In this document: piece after piece, positions 59,811-64,000 of the stretch
Numbering within the stretch: position 1 is the stretch's first letter
How the letters are laid out: every line of letters starts with the position of its first letter
Source: Prosthecobacter dejongeii
Lineage (GTDB): Bacteria; Verrucomicrobiota; Verrucomicrobiia; Verrucomicrobiales; Verrucomicrobiaceae
Assembly: GCF_014203045.1 (NCBI RefSeq)
Contig: NZ_JACHIF010000001.1
Coordinates: 868,001-932,000 of the forward strand
Direction: 5' to 3'
Length of the DNA stretch: 64,000 bases
Program-made: the position numbers and the translations under genes
Notes under the pieces: generated by a model
Databases searched by the model: none
Seen by the model: only the letters and a program-made list of their open reading frames with translations
Told to the model about the DNA's origin: nothing

Positions 59811-62243
59811 ATGTCGCGGCTTTTCCCATTTCTTTGTCTGTTTTCGCCCCTGCTCACTGGGAAGCTGGCTGCGGTGGATTTTTCTCGGCAGATCCGCCCC
59901 ATACTCTCCGAGAACTGCTTTTTCTGCCATGGTCCCGATGAGGCAAAGCGTGAGGCCGGGCTGCGGCTGGATGATGAAGCGGCAGCTAAGGCTGATCATG
60001 ACGGCGTACGAGCCGTGGTGCCAGGAAATCCCGCTCAAAGCGCTCTGCTGCAGCGCATCCTCTCCACCGACAAGGATGAAGTGATGCCGCCGCCAAAGCA
60101 GCACAAGGTCATTCCGCCGGCCCAGGTGGCGCTGCTGAAACAATGGATCCAGGAAGGTGCCAAATGGGGCGGCCACTGGAGTTACGAAAAAGTGGTTAGG
60201 CCACCCGTCCCTCGGATAAAAGACACCCAACCGATTGATGCGTTTCTACTGAAACGGCTTCATGAGGACAAACTGGCTTTCCAAGCCTCTGCCGATGCCT
60301 CGACACTGATTCGCCGGGTGGCCTTGGATTTGACAGGACTGCCGCCCACGCTGGAGGAACTGCAGGCTTTTCAAAAAGCCCCGTATGAAAGGATGGTGGA
60401 TCATTTCCTGGCCAAACCCGCGTTTGGTGAACACTGGGCCAGGCAGTGGCTGGATCTAGCCCGCTACGCTGACAGTTCCGGTTACCCCAGCGATCAACCG
60501 CGCGAGATCTGGGCCTTTCGAGATTGGGTCGTTCGGGCACTGAATCAAAACCTGCCGTTCGACCAATTCACCATCGAACAAATTGCTGGGGATCTGCTGC
60601 CCGACCCGACGGACAATCAACTTATCGCCACGGCTTTCCATCGCAATACCATGACCCAAAACGAAGGTGGTACCAGCGATGAGGAATTCCGCATCGCTGC
60701 TGTGGTAGATCGAGTCAATACCACCTTTGCCGTGTGGATGGGCACCACCATGGCCTGTGCGCAGTGCCACACGCACAAGTATGACCCTCTCACCCACAAG
60801 GAATACTTCCAGGCCTACGCCTTCCTGAATCAGAGTGCGGATGCTGATAAGAAAGACGAAGCCCCCTTTCACGAAATTCTTCCTGCGGAAGTGAAGAAAC
60901 AACGCCAGCAGTGGCAGCAAGAAGCCGTTGGTTTGGAAGCTCAGTTCGCTAAAAATCCCGAGACTTGGCTGAAGGGTTACGAAACATGGCTGACGAGCAA
61001 ACCGGCCATCAAAGACAAGAAGGTCACCGAGGCCCTAGCCGCCGCGAAACGGAACCCAGAGCAGCAAAAGACCCTGCAAACTTATTACACCCGCTTTGTC
61101 GCGCCCGAAGCCAAGGCCGAGCGTGCGCGATTGAATTTTCTGAACAAGGAACTCAGCCGCACGAAGCCCGTCACGGTGCCGGTGATGATGGACTTGCCTA
61201 ACAAAGAACGCCGGAAGACCCACATTCAACTCCGTGGTAACTGGCAGGCACTGGGCGAAGAAGTACAGGAAGGCACCCCCGCCGTTTTCCCCCCACTGCC
61301 CGCAGAAGCTCCACGGAACCGGCTCACGCTGGCACGCTGGCTGGTGAACCGGGAAAATCCCCTAACCGCACGTGTGACCGTGAATCGCCTGTGGGAAAGT
61401 TTGTTCGGCATCGGCATCGTGCGCACCAGCGAGGAATTTGGCAGTCAGGGGGAGTTACCCTTTCATCCAGAACTGCTGGACTGGCTAGCGGCGGAGTTCA
61501 TGGATAGCGGCTGGGATATGAAGCACTTGCTACGCTTGATGGTGACCACGCAGGCCTACCGCCAAGACTCCCGCAGCACGGCTGAGCTCAATGAGCGCGA
61601 TCCTGAAAATCGCCTCCTGGCTCGTGGGCCGCGCTTCCGCGCGACGGGTGAATTGCTGCGCGATCAGGCCCTGGCCGTCGGCGGACTGCTGAGTCATAAA
61701 ATGGGCGGCCCCTCAGTGCGCCCTCTGGCACCAAACATGGGCCTCACCACAGCCTTTGGTCGCAGCAATGACTGGACGCTGAGTGAAGGTGAAGACAAGC
61801 ACCGTCGCAGCCTCTACACAGAGATGCGGCGCAACAGCCCTTACCCCAGTTTTAGCACCTTCGATGCGCCTAACCGCGAAGTATGCACCATCCGCCGGGG
61901 TCGCACGAACACCCCACTCCAGGCCTTTGTCACGCTCAATGACCCCGTCTTTATCGAGACGCATCAAGCCATGGCCCGCAGACTGATGAACGTGGAAGAC
62001 AAGATCGGCCACCTTTACCAACTCTGCGTGGCCCGCACTCCCACTGACCACGAACGGGCCACCCTGCAAAAGCTGCATGACGAGGCGCTGACCGACTACC
62101 GCGCGCAGCCGCAAGAAGCTGTAAAAATGGCGACTGATCCCCTAGGCCCAGCGCCCAAAGACGCAGACATCGCTGAACTAGCCGCCTGGACCACTGTGGC
62201 CAACGTGGTGATGAACCTGGATGAATTTGTGATGCGGAGATAA
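59811..62243 (+). CDS. Planctomycete cytochrome c protein, DUF1549/DUF1553
   Basis: 810 residues. Signal peptide (MSRLFPFLCLFSPLLTG) and a heme-like CFFCH motif (residues 36-40) in RPILSENCFFCHGPDEAKRE. The DUF1549 domain shows IDAFLLKRLHEDKLAFQ and LARYADSSGYPSDQPREIW, and the DUF1553 domain RLTLARWLVNRENPLTARV and LDWLAAEFMDSGWDMKHLLR. Its downstream partner is the DUF1501 gene with a 13-base gap, a pairing found widely in PVC bacteria. The biochemical activity is unknown; a role in the outer compartment near polysaccharide breakdown is suspected. Confidence 0.93.
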   Translation: MSRLFPFLCLFSPLLTGKLAAVDFSRQIRPILSENCFFCHGPDEAKREAGLRLDDEAAAKADHDGVRAVVPGNPAQSALLQRILSTDKDEVMPPPKQHKVIPPAQVALLKQWIQEGAKWGGHWSYEKVVRPPVPRIKDTQPIDAFLLKRLHEDKLAFQASADASTLIRRVALDLTGLPPTLEELQAFQKAPYERMVDHFLAKPAFGEHWARQWLDLARYADSSGYPSDQPREIWAFRDWVVRALNQNLPFDQFTIEQIAGDLLPDPTDNQLIATAFHRNTMTQNEGGTSDEEFRIAAVVDRVNTTFAVWMGTTMACAQCHTHKYDPLTHKEYFQAYAFLNQSADADKKDEAPFHEILPAEVKKQRQQWQQEAVGLEAQFAKNPETWLKGYETWLTSKPAIKDKKVTEALAAAKRNPEQQKTLQTYYTRFVAPEAKAERARLNFLNKELSRTKPVTVPVMMDLPNKERRKTHIQLRGNWQALGEEVQEGTPAVFPPLPAEAPRNRLTLARWLVNRENPLTARVTVNRLWESLFGIGIVRTSEEFGSQGELPFHPELLDWLAAEFMDSGWDMKHLLRLMVTTQAYRQDSRSTAELNERDPENRLLARGPRFRATGELLRDQALAVGGLLSHKMGGPSVRPLAPNMGLTTAFGRSNDWTLSEGEDKHRRSLYTEMRRNSPYPSFSTFDAPNREVCTIRRGRTNTPLQAFVTLNDPVFIETHQAMARRLMNVEDKIGHLYQLCVARTPTDHERATLQKLHDEALTDYRAQPQEAVKMATDPLGPAPKDADIAELAAWTTVANVVMNLDEFVMRR

Positions 62244-62256
62244 CTTTGCCCTGACT

Positions 62257-63714
62257 GTGCCCATGAACCCCGTCCGCCACGACAGCCTCGAATTCACCAC
62301 ACGCCGCACCTTCCTGAGTGGGGCGGGCCAGTTTAGCCTGGGGGCCATCGCTCTTCAGGCCCTGCAAGGCCAAGGTAAAGCCATGCCTGGAACAGAGAAC
62401 CCCATGGCCCCGAGGGTGACGCACCACGCGGCCAAAGCCAAGCGGGTGATCTACCTGCACATGTCTGGCGCGCCCCCGCACCTGGACCTTTTCGATTACA
62501 AACCGGAGCTGGTGAAACACGATGGGCAGAACTGCCCAGACTCCATCCTCAAAGGTCGTACCTTTGCCTTCACCACCGGCGTGCCAAAGCTGATGGGCAC
62601 ACCTCGAACCTTTAAACAGTATGGCAAAGCAGGCATGTGGATGAGCGATGCCTGCCCGAACTTCCACACCATCGCCGATGAGATTACCATGGTGCGGTCC
62701 ATGCACACGGACCAGTTTAATCATGCCCCTGCGGAGCTTCTGTTATTCACCGGGCATACCCGTCAGGGACGGCCTTCTCTGGGCTCCTGGGCCACTTACG
62801 GACTGGGCACGGAAAACCAGGATCTACCCGGCTTCGTCACCCTCATCTCCAGCGGCACTCAGCCCAGTGGCGGCCAGGGCCTGTGGGGCAGTGGCTTCAT
62901 CCCTTCCGTCTTTCAAGGGGTGCAATGCCGCAGCAAAGGTGATCCTGTCTTGTATGCCTCTGACCCAGCGGGCATGAACCGGAACCTGCGCCGCCGCACG
63001 CTGGATGCTCTGAAGGATCTGAATGAACAGCAGGCCGCAGAACTGGGCCATGCAGAGACGGTGACGCGCATCGCCCAATACGAGCTGGCTTACCGCATGC
63101 AGATGAGTGTGCCGGAGGTGATGGATATCTCCAAAGAGCCTGCCAAAGTCATCGAGGACTATGGGGCCAAGCCCGGGGAAGCCAGCTTTGCGAATAACTG
63201 CCTGCTCGCCCGCCGCTTGGTGGAAAAAGGCGTGCGCTTTGTACAGCTCTTTGACTGGGGCTGGGACTTTCATGGCACCTCAGAGGCCTCTGGCATCACC
63301 GATGGTCTAACGAAAAAAATGGCCGAGACGGACAAGCCCGTGGCCGCACTGATCAAAGACCTGAAACAACGGGGGCTGCTGGAGGATACCCTCATCATCT
63401 GGGGCGGTGAATTTGGCCGCACCCCTTTCCGCGAGGGCCGCACCGCTGCTAGCAAGGTGCTAGGGAGGGATCATTACCCCGATTGTTTTACCCTTTTCAT
63501 GGCAGGTGGTGGAGTAAAGTCCGGCTTTGACTATGGCAGTACGGATGAACTGGGCTTCAGCGTGGCGGAGAAAAAAGTCCACGTTCATGACTTCCAGGCC
63601 ACGGTGATGCACCTGCTGGGCTTTGACCATGAGCGCTTCACTTATCGTTTCCAGGGGCGTAACTACCGCCTTACCGATGTACACGGTCATGTGGTGAAAG
63701 ATCTCCTGGCTTAA
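62257..63714 (+). CDS. DUF1501 secreted protein (sulfatase-like fold)
   Basis: 485 residues. N-terminus TTRRTFLSGAGQFSLGAIALQAL suggests a Tat-type signal (RRTFL). The body shows KRVIYLHMSGAPPHLDLFDYKP, SDACPNFHTIADEITMVRSMHTDQFNHAPAE, VRFVQLFDWGWDFHG, LIIWGGEFGRTPFREG and DHYPDCFTLFMAGGGVKSGFDYG, the standard DUF1501 sequence, which has an alkaline-phosphatase/sulfatase-like fold. It is always next to DUF1549/1553 proteins in these genomes. Substrate unknown. Confidence 0.93.
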   Translation: MPMNPVRHDSLEFTTRRTFLSGAGQFSLGAIALQALQGQGKAMPGTENPMAPRVTHHAAKAKRVIYLHMSGAPPHLDLFDYKPELVKHDGQNCPDSILKGRTFAFTTGVPKLMGTPRTFKQYGKAGMWMSDACPNFHTIADEITMVRSMHTDQFNHAPAELLLFTGHTRQGRPSLGSWATYGLGTENQDLPGFVTLISSGTQPSGGQGLWGSGFIPSVFQGVQCRSKGDPVLYASDPAGMNRNLRRRTLDALKDLNEQQAAELGHAETVTRIAQYELAYRMQMSVPEVMDISKEPAKVIEDYGAKPGEASFANNCLLARRLVEKGVRFVQLFDWGWDFHGTSEASGITDGLTKKMAETDKPVAALIKDLKQRGLLEDTLIIWGGEFGRTPFREGRTAASKVLGRDHYPDCFTLFMAGGGVKSGFDYGSTDELGFSVAEKKVHVHDFQATVMHLLGFDHERFTYRFQGRNYRLTDVHGHVVKDLLA

Positions 63715-63860
63715 TGGAAGATCTCTCACTCCTGCGAATCTACCACGCAGAACATTGCGATTTGGCCCGTTGCAAATACTGGAATTGTCGTTAGCCTCGC
63801 CACGCTCAGTCTCACTTGTGGATGCTGTAGCATTCAAACAAACACGTTACATAACACACT

Positions 63861-63974
63861 ATGAAATACGCCCTCCTCGCTCTCGCAGCATCGGTCATCG
63901 CCGGTGGTCTCGTCTCCTGCGCCTCCAAGGCTCCCCCACCGCCACCACCAGCACCGGTGCAGATGAGCAAGTAA
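63861..63974 (+). CDS. 37-residue lipoprotein
   Basis: A short complete ORF: MKYALLALAASVIAGGLVSC with lipobox LVSC, then ASKAPPPPPPAPVQMSK and stop. The Pro-rich tail is too short to fold. The lipobox and typical signal make it a likely lipoprotein; its upstream region (63715-63860) has no other gene. Function unknown. Confidence 0.7.
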   Translation: MKYALLALAASVIAGGLVSCASKAPPPPPPAPVQMSK

Positions 63975-64000
63975 TTTGAATGGTTTCGAGGTCGTCTCAT

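Overview
The window looks like a chromosomal segment of a free-living Verrucomicrobium, most likely Verrucomicrobiaceae (Prosthecobacter/Verrucomicrobium-like). The evidence is the mix of families typical of the PVC superphylum: planctomycete-type cytochrome c proteins of the DUF1592/1588/1587/1585 type (24038-27274) and the DUF1549/DUF1553 type paired with DUF1501 (59811-63714), a DUF1080 sugar hydrolase, PQQ-propeller and beta-helix secreted proteins, many signal-peptide proteins and small lipoproteins. The DNA is moderately GC-rich and densely coding. I see no rRNA, intact tRNA, CRISPR array or prophage.

Layout. 1-9.6 kb (minus strand): sirtuin deacylase (cobB), an anchored unknown, an HD phosphohydrolase, PhoD phosphatase, a lipoprotein gene split by an IS630-type element, dacB, and the glycerophosphodiester pair glpT-glpQ. 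9.6-23.8 kb: housekeeping and secreted proteins (trpS, rRNA-methyltransferase-like genes, YheT-type hydrolase, esterase, GNAT, PQQ propeller, DnaQ-like exonuclease, RlmM-like enzyme with a kinase, AraC regulator, ispF). 23.8-30.6 kb: a palindromic repeat, the large DUF1592 protein, a PIN toxin-antitoxin pair, DUF1080, two AT-richer unknowns and an orphan ParD-like antitoxin; this is the most accessory-looking stretch. 30.6-37.8 kb: an L-arabinonate-dehydratase-type enzyme, then a four-gene run in which two large secreted or anchored proteins look like zinc peptidases that have lost their metal ligands. 37.8-43.6 kb: a MITE-like inverted repeat, a motif-rich upstream region, dnaK, a lipoprotein-like gene and groES-groEL, ending in a strong terminator and a second copy of the repeat. 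43.6-53.3 kb: D-threonine-aldolase-like enzyme, corA, ridA, and a minus-strand catabolic cluster (FAD oxidoreductase, beta-propeller protein, HpcH aldolase, SDR, esterase) with a divergent PAS-AraC regulator. 53.3-64 kb: two small lipoproteins, pabB, a three-gene unit centred on a pseudo-receiver/pseudokinase/TM/formylglycine-generating-enzyme-like fusion, the DUF1549/1553-DUF1501 pair and a 37-residue lipoprotein.

How the genes may work together. GlpT and GlpQ form a phosphodiester scavenging unit, with PhoD a possible phosphate-scavenging partner. The 46-53 kb cluster and the sugar-acid dehydratase suggest carbohydrate or sugar-acid breakdown. The DUF1549/1553/1501 and DUF1592 proteins belong to the poorly understood secreted cytochrome systems of PVC bacteria. 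The least explained systems are the pseudo-peptidase cluster (32480-37759) and the degenerate signalling fusion (56743-58704). All functions are inferred by reading motifs in the translated sequence; no database search was run.
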